In this document: one piece after another, positions 14,201-26,965 of the stretch
Layout: every line of letters starts with the position of its first letter
Position numbering within the stretch: position 1 is the stretch's first letter
Origin: Tetrahymena thermophila SB210
Lineage: Eukaryota; Ciliophora; Oligohymenophorea; Hymenostomatida; Tetrahymenidae
Assembly: GCF_000189635.1 (NCBI RefSeq)
Contig: NW_002476512.1
Location: 682,001 to 746,000, forward strand
Reading direction: 5' to 3'
Length of the DNA: 64,000 bases
Notes under the pieces: generated by a model
The model's input: only the letters and a program-made list of their open reading frames with translations
Database searches by the model: none
Told to the model about the DNA's origin: nothing
Made by a program: the position numbers and the translations under genes

Positions 14201-17200
14201 ACATTTCAAAAAATTTTTAATTTTAAAATAAAATAATAATAAATATTGTTCAAAATAAAATTATTGCTTACTTTGATTGGTAAAGATTACAATTTTTGAG
14301 CCAAAGATATTTAATTATAAAATTTGAGAATTTTGCACCAATATTTAATTTAATGATTATTCTGATATTGAGAATGATAATATTTAGGTTTTATAAATAT
14401 AAATATTTCTATAAACTTGATCTGCGAGTAAAAAGGATTAATCTTGAATTTCAATAGAGGAAAATGTTTTAATTACAAAAAAGCTTTAATTTTCTAAAAT
14501 TTTTATTTACTAAGGAGCTGTTTAACAAACCAAGTAGCTTAATAAAAAGACACATTAAGTTATTATATAACTATTTGATTCATAGATAATTTTGAGGTCT
14601 TTCAGTTACAAATCATATATGAATATATTGGAGCCATAAATATATATAATTTATTTTTCTTCTTAAAGATAATAATTCGAAATGTAAGAAAAGTTTGTCA
14701 AAATATTTTAAATTTTTAAATTTTATTAACAATTCAAAATAGCGAAATATTAACTTTTAAAGCATGTGATTAGCTTTTGTTATTTGCTATATTAAAACCC
14801 TTGGATATATTCTAACGAATTATCACCTTCATTATCTAATTTTATTTCTTCAACAAATAAATATTATGCTATATCAAAAACTAATAGAGTTTTTTTTACT
14901 ATAAAGATATACCCTATATCATAAATCTATTAAATATTTTGTATTTATGACGAGCTTTCTAATGTTTGATAAAATATCTTTCCTGGATTTGATATCAAAT
15001 TAGTTAAACCGACATTGCCACTAACATATCCTTCATAAACAATTTTATTTGATTCCTCATTGTAGTTCACTGAAAAATTTTGATTTCTATTAAAAGTGAA
15101 GCTATCTAAATTTTGAAAACCTGTTTATAAATTCCACTTAAGTGCTGAAATTAAAGTTAAGTAACTCAAGGGTAAAGTCATGTAAACTTTATAAACAACT
15201 TAGTTTAGATTATTTCTATATTTTAACACATTTATTATATTTGCTAACAAAACTTGGTTAGTAAGATATTATATCGAGTTTTATCCTGAAAGCATCGTAA
15301 ATAAGCAATATTTAAAAGGTAATGTTTAAATATTGCAATTGTATATAACAAAATAACGATATTTATTTTAGAAAGAGTCGTCAATAATAGTGAAAATATC
15401 TATCATATAAGAAGCTTATTACAAAGTAAATTAATCAATTACATTTAAGGAAGTATCTATGATTACCAATTATTACTATTGCTTATCAAACACTGTAATA
15501 TAATTAAATTTAGAATTATATTTAATATATTAAATATCCTAAAACTAAGTTAATTAATTGTTAGTTTATATTATTTGTTCAGTGTATAAATTTATTGTAA
15601 GTAATTATATTTAGTTTTTAAATATAGTTATTAAAAAGTTATCATCTATGAAAATATATTTCATAATATTCTAAAATTCATCTTAGCATTATTATAAAAT
15701 AGTCTGAATTTATTCATTTACAATATAAAGGCAATTCTTAAAAGCAATCAATATTTAGCTTTAGCTTTACTAAATAGTATATTTATCAATCAGCGTTTTA
15801 TCATTTGTCTAATATATTTATATTTACTAAAATTATGAATCTAGGATTTAGATAGAGTTTGAAAGTAATACAACAAGATACAAGCTTTTATAAACTATTA
15901 AATCTCTGCAAGTATCATTGATAAAATAAAAGTTTTTATAAAATTTCAAATTAAAAGAGCTAATACTATTCCAAATTACAATTTATCCTTCTTAAGAACA
16001 ACTATAAAGCAATTAAGTCAAAGGATCAAAATAAATTTTAGTAACATTTGACATATTTGATATTATTTGCTAAGAAAAAGGAGCTGCAATAGAAATATTA
16101 TTTAAATTATTTGGTAAATTGACATTTATTAACTAGAAGTCATAGCCAGCTACAAAAAGCTGTATTTAATTTTATTAGTTTACAATTAATTTAAGAAATT
16201 ATGGATAACTTATTTTAATGTAAATTTAAGACTATTAAACAAATTGCTAATTGATAGTTAAGCTTGATGAATATAATTTAAGAATGTTATCGGTAGTTAA
16301 AATAAGTAAATAAATTAAATTATTTTAAACTAAATATTAATAATCGATTATATTAGATATTGTCTAGATTGATGATAAATCTTTCTAATCAAATTATTAA
16401 ATTTAGATATAAGTGCTGAATTGGTATATTAAACAGTTAAAGTCTTAAAAGTTAATTTAGCTTACTTTAATTAAATTACTAGTCAGGTTTATTTTTGAGC
16501 AAGAGTGAAGAAGTTTTGAATAAGAATAGTAATTTAGGCTTTTTTGAATAAATATATAAATTGAATTTTAATCAGGAGTCATTAAAGCACTTAAAATATG
16601 AATATCTGCTGTGAAGCCGCATTCCATAAAATTTGAAATAGTCTATAAAGAAACTGTATTTAAATTGTTTTCAACAATTTCTAAAAGTTTTAAATTATTT
16701 TATTATGATAGCAACATAATATAAGAATCAAAAATATAAAACTTCTGATTATAAATTTAGATAGATATTGTGCTTATGAAGATAAAAGATTTATTATTAC
16801 TCCTAAAAATATTCAAAAATATATTTTGTTTATTTTAGCTAATTGAAGTAATTACTATCAAATCTTAAGAAATACTTGTCATTATGCTGGAAGATGATAC
16901 ATTTCCTTAAGTAATATTATATAGATTTAAGTAGAGCTAATTTTCTACTATTAATTATGAAACAGAATTATCTTAACTTACTATTATGAGCTTATTAAAG
17001 ATAAAGTCGCATAATAACACTTAGCTGTTAGTTTTTATAGACACTATAAACTATCCACTTTATGAATCAATAATATTAAGGAATCCATTATATTTTACTA
17101 AGTAGACTTATGATGAATATGCTATTATGTCTTATATTACTTAGTTATTGCTCAAAGTTGCTTGAGAAATGTAATTTTAAGTACAAATACTACTTTAAAC

Positions 17201-17287
17201 ACATTAATTATTAGACGTGTTTGCAATTTAATTATTATTACAAATACTTACACATTGCAATTATTGATTATCTTGCTTTAAAAACAT
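8209..17287 (-). CDS. Giant surface protein A (Cys-rich, beta-helix repeats, multi-pass membrane)
   Basis: Four exons (17287-14272, 14034-10104, 9864-8687, 8633-8209) splice to 8,550 nt, 2,849 residues, with all phases consistent. The first ~1,900 residues are long extracellular-type sequence (Asn, Ile, Ser, Tyr-rich). Polymorphic-membrane-protein-like repeats follow at about 1,900-1,960 (EGGAIFIT, NGGAILFD), suggesting a parallel beta-helix. A Cys-rich block at about 2,170-2,280 contains KQGYWRQSNTS and GCVQGYVGPLCEQC. About six membrane segments run from 2,285 to ~2,680, then a Gln/Asn-rich cytoplasmic tail. This architecture is common in ciliate genomes, where such genes are usually called only 'transmembrane protein'. 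The function is unknown; surface recognition or adhesion is inference. Unlike B and C, the protein starts inside the N-terminal Cys-rich region and has no visible signal peptide, so it may be 5'-truncated. Confidence 0.8.
9885..9902. repeat. (TA)n microsatellite inside an intron of gene A
   Basis: A pure TA run lies in the 239-nt intron 9865-10103. The matching intron of paralogue B (19283-19506) lacks this run and is 15 nt shorter overall. Confidence 0.8.
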
Positions 17288-17632
17288 TTTTTATTAACAA
17301 TATTAATACACACAATATATAAGAGGAAAAGTGAGGTCTGGCGATTGATTTTTTTAGACTAGCTTTTTAAAACAAATTTATAATTTTTAATTTTCAAGTT
17401 CTTATTTCTCAAAAATTTAAAATATGGAATTAAAGTATTGCAATTTAATATTAAGATTATTTTAATAGTTATCAGTAAATAAGTTAAAATATAGTAAAAT
17501 ATGTTATAATAAACACATTTTCATTTATAAATAATCTTTATCTAAAGTTTTTAGTTCAAAAATAATAAGTTTTACGAAGTAAAAAAATTTTAAAACAAAT
17601 AATTAAATTAGGATAAAGAAAATAATAATTTT
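17288..17632. other. Spacer between giant genes A and B
   Basis: Only 345 bp separate the first ATG of A from the stop of B. About 17380-17632 is a copy of the 3' flank of A (7958-8208). The remaining ~90 bp next to A has no signal-peptide exon that I can find. Promoter space for A is therefore unusually small. Confidence 0.65.
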
Positions 17633-20600
17633 TCATTATTTTTAATTATTTTCAAGCTGTCCTTTATTTAATTTATTAATTTTTTAGAATCTAAATTTAT
17701 CTTGGAACCTTGAAGCCTAATCTTAATAATAGCTAAACATTTCAGAATAAATCATAAAATTTTCATCTTATTTTTCACTTATTATTTCATTATTTTAATT
17801 TATGTCTTCTTGCTATTTAGATTGTTAGTAAAATAAAGACTATTTTTAGCTATCAGAATTTTTATGAACTAATAAATTATTGGGAGACAATTAACTGTTT
17901 ACTGGTTAAACTATGTTTATACTAGGAATATCACAAATTCCCTCAAATTTACTAATTTCTTGGTGTTAAAGTATAGGAGTTTAACAACAAAAATTGCTTT
18001 CTAATCTTTGTCTTGGATGAATTAAATTAATATGCGTTTAATTTTCCTTTTAACCTATTTAAAATATATTATAAATTTTCTAATTTTTAATGAATAAATT
18101 TTACTTATTGTTTAATTCATTTTATTTATTGTATTCAAATCAATAGTATATTTCAAATTATTTCTAATCTTTTTCCAATTTTAATAGACTTTCATGGAAA
18201 CTTCAGAATGCCTTAATATTTTATCAAACATGTTCTAGCTTAGAATCTTTTAGATAAAACAAAGAAAAGTTCTACCCAAAATATTTCTTTTAGTAAATAA
18301 CTAACGATATAAAATAATCCATATTACATAAATAATAAAAGAAAAGTGAAGTAAAATCATTATTATTTTAATTGCTGCTTGTTAATTATAAATGCTTAGA
18401 ATTATTTAAAATCCTATTAACATTATTAAATTAAATAACGAAAGCAATTCTATTTTTTTCATCTTTTTATTTAAGTAGGGGTCTGAGTTATTTAGATATG
18501 AGATATACATAACTATAAAGACAACAACAACCATGTAAGAAAATTTTTAATTTCCATTAAAAAGAGTAAAGAATATTACTATCAATACCTTCAAGTATAT
18601 TCTTACAAATTCCCAGTAATATTTATTTTTTTTATATTCAATAAAAAAATAACCATAACGAAAGATTGTTGAAGATATATTTAAATTTTTGGATCTTTTA
18701 CAAATCAGCACAAATATAATTGCAGGAAGAACTATCCAAAAGATTAGTAAAGGAATTCCTAAGTATTGTTAAAATAATTTATATTCAGATTAATTGCATT
18801 GAATTTATAAATCTTCAGTAAAATATGAATTATCTCCAATTTTTCTACAAGTAAGAAATTTTGAGAGCATTTTCAACGCATCAGGTTGCATAAATGTGTA
18901 AAGTAAGTAAAAGGCATTATATCTCAGGTAATTTTTAAAATTAATTTTGTTAAATTTAAACTTCTCAACAAAAATAATCAAACATATTATTATTACTCCT
19001 AGAATTAGATTATAAATTTATGAAATTATAAGCTTAGTCTTTCCAGGTCCATTATTATCTAGTGTCTCAGGCGATACTATACATAGAGTATCAATAATAG
19101 TGAATGAAGAAGGCTAAGCTAAAGTGTTAGGAATAAAATTTATAGATAAAGAAATTTTATTTATTTGATCTACCAAAATTACTTAAAGTTGTAAATAACT
19201 CAATAAACATTTTATATAAAAAATGTTTATTTACTTAAATTAAGAAACAGAAATTGGAAGCATATTCATCATTCTTATATAACTTATTATTAAAAATAGT
19301 AAAATATTTATTTATTCAATAAAATATTCAAAAAAAAAATAAATGAAAAATTAACTTTAAATATTTTTTAAAGAAAAGAAAACAAATTAGTTTTAAAATT
19401 TTAATTCTATAGTGAAAAATTATCCAAATTAACTGACAAGTAATTAAGAATTGGAAATTTTTTTTTAGTAAATTATTAGCAATTATTTCAAAAAAATAAA
19501 TCTTACTAGCAAGATTAATATGTGTACAAGTTCGATACTATAAAAATGACTTACAAGAAGAGGTAGATTAGTATTATGAGACTAGAAATTACTATTGCAA
19601 CAATCTGATAAGACATAGAACTGCATTCTTAGCAACTTGTACTTATACTATTCTCACTATATCTTTTCTACCATGTAGATCCAGAATAGTCACATTATTC
19701 ACACAATGGACCCACATATCCTTAAACACATCCAAATAAATTATTAAATTCTTATTCATTACATGCTTCTTAATATTTAGAGCATTAAATGATTATATTA
19801 GATGTATTAGACTGCCTCCAATACCCTTATTTCAATACAAAATTATCTTTATTACATATTAAAGATTCCTCAGGACATTTCTAGCACTGTATATCACTTA
19901 CATAACTATTTTATGAATACTCATACATAGAATACTCTCCAATATTACATGGATCACAAGTTCTTATTAAATCACTTAAAATATGATCTATCTCACCTCT
20001 TTAACACTTTCTAAAATTAATTTACATTAAAATTTAAGATTACTATACATAATCAGCCAAGTTATATTCTAAAATTATTTATTATGTTGTAAAAGGTATA
20101 GAATTAATTATTATACTCTAAAAAGAGAATGATTTAGTTATTTCATTATATTAATTGTAATTTACACTCTATGCTCCAATAATCTAAATTGAACTTTTAT
20201 TAAATAAATCTAAATGAGCATTGAATTGTTATATTTCGTTTTCTATTACTTTTGGATAAAGTCCTTATTTAAAAGAATTTACTGAAAAATTTAGGTGTTT
20301 TCCTTCATTGTCCATAAAAAATAAATAAATATCCAAAGATCCTCCACTTTAAAAGTCTTGAATATAGATCTATCTGTTGTTAGTAAAGTTGCTATTATCG
20401 AACACAAATTAATTATTTACTTAAGAAAATAATTCTATCTACAATAAGCTTGGATAAGTTGCTATGTTTTCTCCATATATTTCTGCTTTATTATTTGTGA
20501 TATTACCATCGTTAATTAGATTAAATTCTTACACACCTCTAATTCTGATACCACCACCAATCAAAGCACTATTAAATAATATTTTAGTATTTTAATCAAA

Positions 20601-21500
20601 AGAAATGCTCTGTATAGTATCAAATAGGATTGCTCCACCATTAGCATATGCTGAATTATTGCTAAACGAAGAGTTTTTGAAATAAATATTACCTTTATTT
20701 TAAGTAATAAATATTGCTCCACCTTCAAGTGCAGTGTTATTTTAAAACAAGCTGTTTTAAATTATAATTTCATTGGTTTGATTTAGCAGGATGTTCATAT
20801 TATTAGATATGGAAACCATATTTTTGATGTCTACAAAAGAACTTTAAGTTTATATTAGAGGAATTTATTAAAAGCTTTCAACAAAATTTGGAGTTTCAGT
20901 TGTCTAATTTTGTATATTTTATTTTAATTATATATTTTTTAGAATTAAAGTATCATTTTTTAAATATATAATCGTATTATTATAATAGTATTAGCTTTGA
21001 GCATTTAAAAACTAACTATTTACATTTTATGTAATATTAGCATTAAATATGATTGTATATTAACATCCATTTAATTGGATTAGCTATTTTCCTAAAAATG
21101 ATTCCTATGCATTATTTTATATTTGAATATTTGATATTGAAAGATTTTGAATGGCTAAGAATTAAATTAAAGAATTTTATATGATATTCTCTTCTATAAT
21201 CAAGTTATCAATTGAAATTTAATTAATTTCTTCAAACAACAATAAAGTTGTTAAATTTTAAATGTGTAAATTTCTAATTTTTAAGTTGTAAATATAAATT
21301 TCAGTACAATTAAAAAAATGAACGAAATAGTCATTTTAAAATCTACTTTCAAATCTTTAGTTTTGCTTTGAGTCAAATATATTTTCTAATACCAAATTAT
21401 TAATTACTATTATTTTTTGATTCTTAAAATTTAATTATATTCCAGAAATAGATTGATTTTAAATTATAGTATTTTCCATGGTTATTTATTGAATACTGTC
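17380..21500. repeat. 4.1-kb segmental copy shared with 7958-12115
   Basis: By eye, the 3' flank, last two exons and most of the second exon of B match A over about 4.1 kb at high identity. Most size differences fall in introns (239 versus 224 nt, 53 versus 50 nt). Similarity stops abruptly near 21500 in B and 12115 in A. Beyond that point the two genes are only distant paralogues. Confidence 0.8.
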
Positions 21501-24500
21501 AAATAAATATTTTCGATATTAATATTTTGTATATTCTCAAAAAAGGCCATTATTTCAAAATTCGATTCTTTCACAGTAACATTTTTTAAGACTATTTAAT
21601 TTATTCTTGAAAATATTAAAAACTGTTAAATGTTTTTTATATTTGCTTGGAATATCTATAAATTGTAGATTATTACTTTTTAACAATCTTGAAAGTCCAA
21701 AAAATTTTGAAAATCTTAATCTAAATTTTAATTTGAACTATTTTATGTTTTGTTTGGAAAGTTGTCACTAACATTCGTTAAAATTAAATTATTAATAACT
21801 ATTAAATTTTTTTAGGAAAAACTAATTGATACATTTAAAATGTTTTATGATTCAATCTTTAAATCCTAAATGTATATATTTTTTGTATAATTACTAAACT
21901 GATAAATTCCTTACTCTGTAAAATTCAAATCAAAATTTTTAAGGTATGCATCACTTTAGATACTTTAAAAACTTTATTAATTTATATCAAAAGCTGATTT
22001 TTAGTCAAAAGATTAAAGAATCATAGAAGTTAGTTATTAATTAATTGAGTTAATAGGAGTAAAATCAAATAAATTTAGATAAAGTAACTACTATTGCTAC
22101 ATGTTGATATTTGAATCTTTTAAATCATTTAAATTTTTTAAAAACTAAACACTTGTAGAACCTTCTACAACTGAGCTACACCATTAAGAAGAAAAAGTAT
22201 AACTTGCTAGCCAATATTTTTTTTCAAAGATATTTGTACTTGAAAATCCTACAAAATTAAGAAGAGTGTTAGATGAATCATAATTAGAATATATAATCAC
22301 TGGAAATTAAGTGCTTAATGAATCAACAAGTTCTATTGTATTTTAATTATCTATTAAAAAGTAAATATCTATTCTATTTGTAAAAGTAATTAAATAAACA
22401 GAGTCATTTAGAACTTTTAAGTCTGTTATTTAATCTAATCTGTTGTTACATCTTATTTATTATTAGAAAAAAAGATTATCTCTTCTGTGAACATTTATTT
22501 ATGCTGTTGAATACAAAATTACATATTATGTAGTTATCATTATTTTGCTTATTTCATCTGTTGGAAAAGACATGTTTTATAAAATAGCATTTGTTATCAT
22601 ATTAATTACAATGCATCTTTTTTATTTTACAAATTAAACAAAGTAGCGGTTATATTATTCATCCAAAATAATTAAATTGAGTTATACTTAATTTTAGTTC
22701 TTTGTTACAGTTTGTAAATTAAAACTTGAGCTTGGTAATGAAAACTAACTAAAATTTTATATTTAGAAAATGTTAATTGAACCATCTTTCTAAGAGAACC
22801 AAAATTAAGTTGATATTGACTATATATTTACAACAGGTTAGATATATTAAAGACTCAAAATAAATGATGCCCTTTTAGTTAAATTATAGGTAATAATTTA
22901 ACCCATAGAAGTCCCAAGTATTATCAAGTCATTTACTAATTAAAAGCTTTTTACAACTTAATTAGCTGATAAGGTTAAATTATAAAGCAATAAATTATTT
23001 TAAAAGTCATAATGTATTAATTAATTATCAGCAGTGAAGAAAATATTATCTGTAATAAAACTGTGTTTATTATTTTAATCTGTTTTTATGATATATTAAT
23101 ATTAAATTGGCTAGACTATTTAATAAATTTTTTGAGTTAAAAGATTATAGTTTAATTACACTACTAAATTTATATTATAAACAATTAATGAATTTGTTAA
23201 ATAATCTATTGAAAAACCTGATGCTTTGTTATTTTGAAATTAATCAATAGGTAAAAAATTATAGCTTAAACCTAATGGATAGTTAAAAACTTCTATATTA
23301 CCCATTTGGTTTACAATAATCAGCATTTAGCAAGACTCTTCATAAGCAAAATCAACAATTTGTACTGAAGGATTAAAAGAAAGAAATAGTGGGTTCTTAG
23401 ATTTTAAGTTCGTTAAATCAAATACCTAAATTCCACGAGTTACATAATTACTAAAAAACAAAAGATGATTTTACTAAGCAATGTAAATACTTTTTATAAT
23501 ATTTCCACCTTAGCTACTTAAAAATGTGCTGACATAATTCTATGTCACTCTATCATATATGTATCCATCTAATTTATATTAAAAATAAAAATATTTAAAT
23601 TATAAAAAATTACTATTGTAATCGAATAGTGCTTATTCAAAACCTAATAATATCAATAAACAAAACTCTAAATATTTAATTGATTATTATTAGTTTTACA
23701 ACTTAATGAAATAATTTTTTAATTTACTTCCTATGGTTAAAACTGCGATGTAATTTCCATAAAAGTTAAACTCAATGATATCTTGATAAAGTTGATCCAA
23801 AGAAAATATAAATTAGCCTAAAATTGTATACACTTATATTGTTTGCTTATAGATATAAAATCTGTTATTTATTTAGTCAAAATTTAAAAAAAATCCTAGT
23901 TCTATTCCTGTAACTTAGAATTATTTGATTATAGTAAAATCTAGACTATTCAAAAATATTAGCTAATAGTTTCCTTATTTGCAGATAATTAATCCATCAG
24001 GGAATATACATTAAGCAATTAAATTATTTTAAGTATTAGAGGGAATTATAATAAATTCATTTTGTAAAGCTAAATTAAATATACTTAATTTTGTTCCATA
24101 AATAAAGATTATGTTTTAATCCTCATTTATATAATAGTTGCTTATAATCCCAAAATTATTAAGTTTAAAGACTTAAGGAGTGGTATAATTATAAGATTTT
24201 ACTAAAAATGACTGACTTTTATAACATGAAATTAATCGAAGATTATTAGAGATCTTAAAACCTTAAACGTATTCTATCTAATTTTAACTTATATCATCAA
24301 AAGAAATGTCTTCAATATAAGTATTCAAAATTAAATCAAATTCCTTAATATTTTTTTTTACAACAAATATTCTATTTAGTTGATAACTTTATACTACTTA
24401 CTATATATTGTTTGTATCATTAGGAGGATTTTAGTAAATTAAATTTGCATATTTAGAAGTAGATGAACTTATTCCTGTAAATCCACTTTTACTTCCTGTG

Positions 24501-26965
24501 TAAATAAATTAGGTATTATAGGAGGAGGTAAGAAAAGTAAATTAATCTCCAGTATTTACGATTAGTTATTCTATATTAGATGTACCTTAAACAGCATTCC
24601 ATTATATTGTAAAAATTAAAGAGTCTGTAATATTATTGGATGCTAATATCATATTAAATATAAGCTATCCATTATAATTTAAATAATTATCTACTTAGTA
24701 AATTCCTAAACTATTTGTCATGTTTTAGATTTGCGTAAATTAATTACCTATCTCATTTATGGCAGCTATAAAATATAAGTTACCTTATGTTATTACACTA
24801 GTCTTATAAACCAAAAAAAGTGTAGTTTGCTAATTTAAATCTATGAAGGGTTTAATACTAATGAATTTAGATATTGAATTTAATTAAGCTTGAAATTAGA
24901 TGTTCAACTTATCATCCAATACAAATAGCTATTACAAAATTGAATCAAAGTAGATTATTTAAATTTAATTAGGAATACTTTCGTCTAAAAAGAAGTTTAC
25001 TATATTCTGACAATTTTGAATAGAATAACTCTGCAATATTAGATCATTATTTGTTAAATCTATTTAATATGCATTTATAAACTATTACCCATAAATATAA
25101 ATTATTTATTTAGAAGATATTTCAGAATTTACAATATTTTGAGCAATGCATTTATCAACTAAAATATTGAGATTAATATCTATTATCTTTGTGCATGAAT
25201 CAAGATGAATTAAAATGTATTACCCATTAGTAGAAAGAGAATATTATTAAATAAATTGCATATCTGTTTAAGTTAATACAGTCTTTTTGCTTTAGTCATT
25301 CAAATCAAAAATAACAATAGAATATTGTAATAAAACAGCCGCAATCGTATTTTAAAGCTAAACAAAATCTCTACAACTATCATTTTTAAACAAGTATTCC
25401 TTATAGTATTCAGCATTAAATTATGTAATAATATTCCATACTGTTAGCATCCCATCTTGTGAGCAAACATATAATAAAGATTAATTATTTTCATAAATAA
25501 TTTTATTAATTAATCCTTTATTAGATAAATAAGATTACCTAAAACTTTTAGAAATATATCCAACTTATATGTCAGAATAGCTAAAATAAAATTATTAGAA
25601 GTCTTTTCCAATAGTGAAAAAAATGTTTTAAATTTAATTGCTCTATGATGGATATATTAATTATTAGGGATTTTTAATTAAAACAGGGAGAGTTTTAATT
25701 ACATTGTATTAAAATTTACCATTTTAATTTTATTATTAAATGCATGTAATTTAATTTTAATTTGTTAAAATAAACATTTATTGATTAATATTATTTATCA
25801 AAACATCTAGGATTAGAGGATTTCCGTTTAATGATATTTAGTCTAAATTATTATTAATATCACTAATAGCTTTAATAATTATTTGAGTTTAAAGTTAAAT
25901 AATTAATAAGTCATTACTTTATTACGATTCTACTAATTCAATTTTCATAATTTGATTTCCAACTTTAACTTCAAAACAGTTTTGTTATTCTTCATCGATA
26001 ATATTAAAATTTTATTAATTTTGCTAGAAAAAGATGTATTTTTTATTATTTAGTGAATATATCAAATTCTTTATCTCCTAATCAGTGATAATATTACAAA
26101 TAAAATTTGGCGTAATTTCATTTAAGTAAAAGCTGGCTATATTTTCTTATTTTAAGATTAACTAGTTTAACTTAATTTTTGTATTATCTTAAATAACAAT
26201 GTATTAAGAAAAGAAAAAAATTTTTTAGTAGGAATTAGATAATTACAAATCAATAACTTTTATTTCTTACTAAAGGTTGAAAAGATTAATATAATTTGTA
26301 TTCTTTGAAAAGTCATAAGTGACAATGTAGTAATATTCCTCTTCAACATAGTACATAAGAGTATTATTGCTTAATTTTCCAAACATTATTTAACATAATT
26401 TTTAATATGTATTTTTTTCAATTTCCCATAAATTGATAGAATAATCCATCAAAATAATAAATAAATTGCCATTAAGAGTGTAGACGCCTAAATTATTGCT
26501 ATCATAATTAAATCTAAGGATTATTTCTCCTGTTGTTTTATTTACATAATTTAGAAAATTGCTATATTAAACAAGATAGGAGTTATCTTAATAAGAAAGT
26601 ATATTTAGTATACTAGTATTGCTACTATAATCAGAGCTTGTAATAAAACTCTAAGGACATTAATTTAAAAGATTACATGTATTCTAAATATCATTAGCTT
26701 AATAATAATCATTGCAAATAGCTAAGCATTGGCTTTTTGTTGGATCTGCATTTGTTTAGTAGTATAAGTTTTCATCACACAATTAATAAATGCATAAACT
26801 ATTTGATTTATCTAATTAATAACCTTAATCACTCTGCAGGCACTCTTATTTTTAGAAAGATTCAGCAGCATTACAGCTTATACAGCCCTATATGCATTAG
26901 TCCTGTGATACTATAACCTAAATACAATACTGTAGAAGAAGAATCAGCTTAAAATTATATTTCAT
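17633..26965 (-). CDS. Giant surface protein B, mosaic paralogue with probable -1 frameshift
   Basis: The start MKYNFKLILLLQYCIQVIVS is a clear signal peptide, followed by a Cys-rich region. Exons are 26965-23728, 23568-19507, 19282-18105 and 18054-17633. The 3' half encodes the same modules as A: GGAI beta-helix repeats (about 20770-20620), the GYWRQSNTS Cys-rich block, membrane segments and a Gln-rich tail. It is nearly identical to A from about 21500 to 17380. The 5' half instead resembles C (NGYIYDR after the shared intron, and the ESNFEIMAFF region). Exon phases fit everywhere except near 21500: the upstream frame meets the A-like segment one base short, so the gene as read (8,900 nt spliced) is not a multiple of three. 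Either B is a broken mosaic, the assembly lacks a base, or an intron I cannot see lies there. If intact it would be about 2,966 residues. Confidence 0.7.

Noticed and set aside
18105-18200. Apparent in-frame TGA in the tail of gene B, suggesting a pseudogene
   Set aside because: It appears only in a neighbouring frame that looks open because TAA/TAG are coding. The frame fixed by the next exon and by gene A is uninterrupted.
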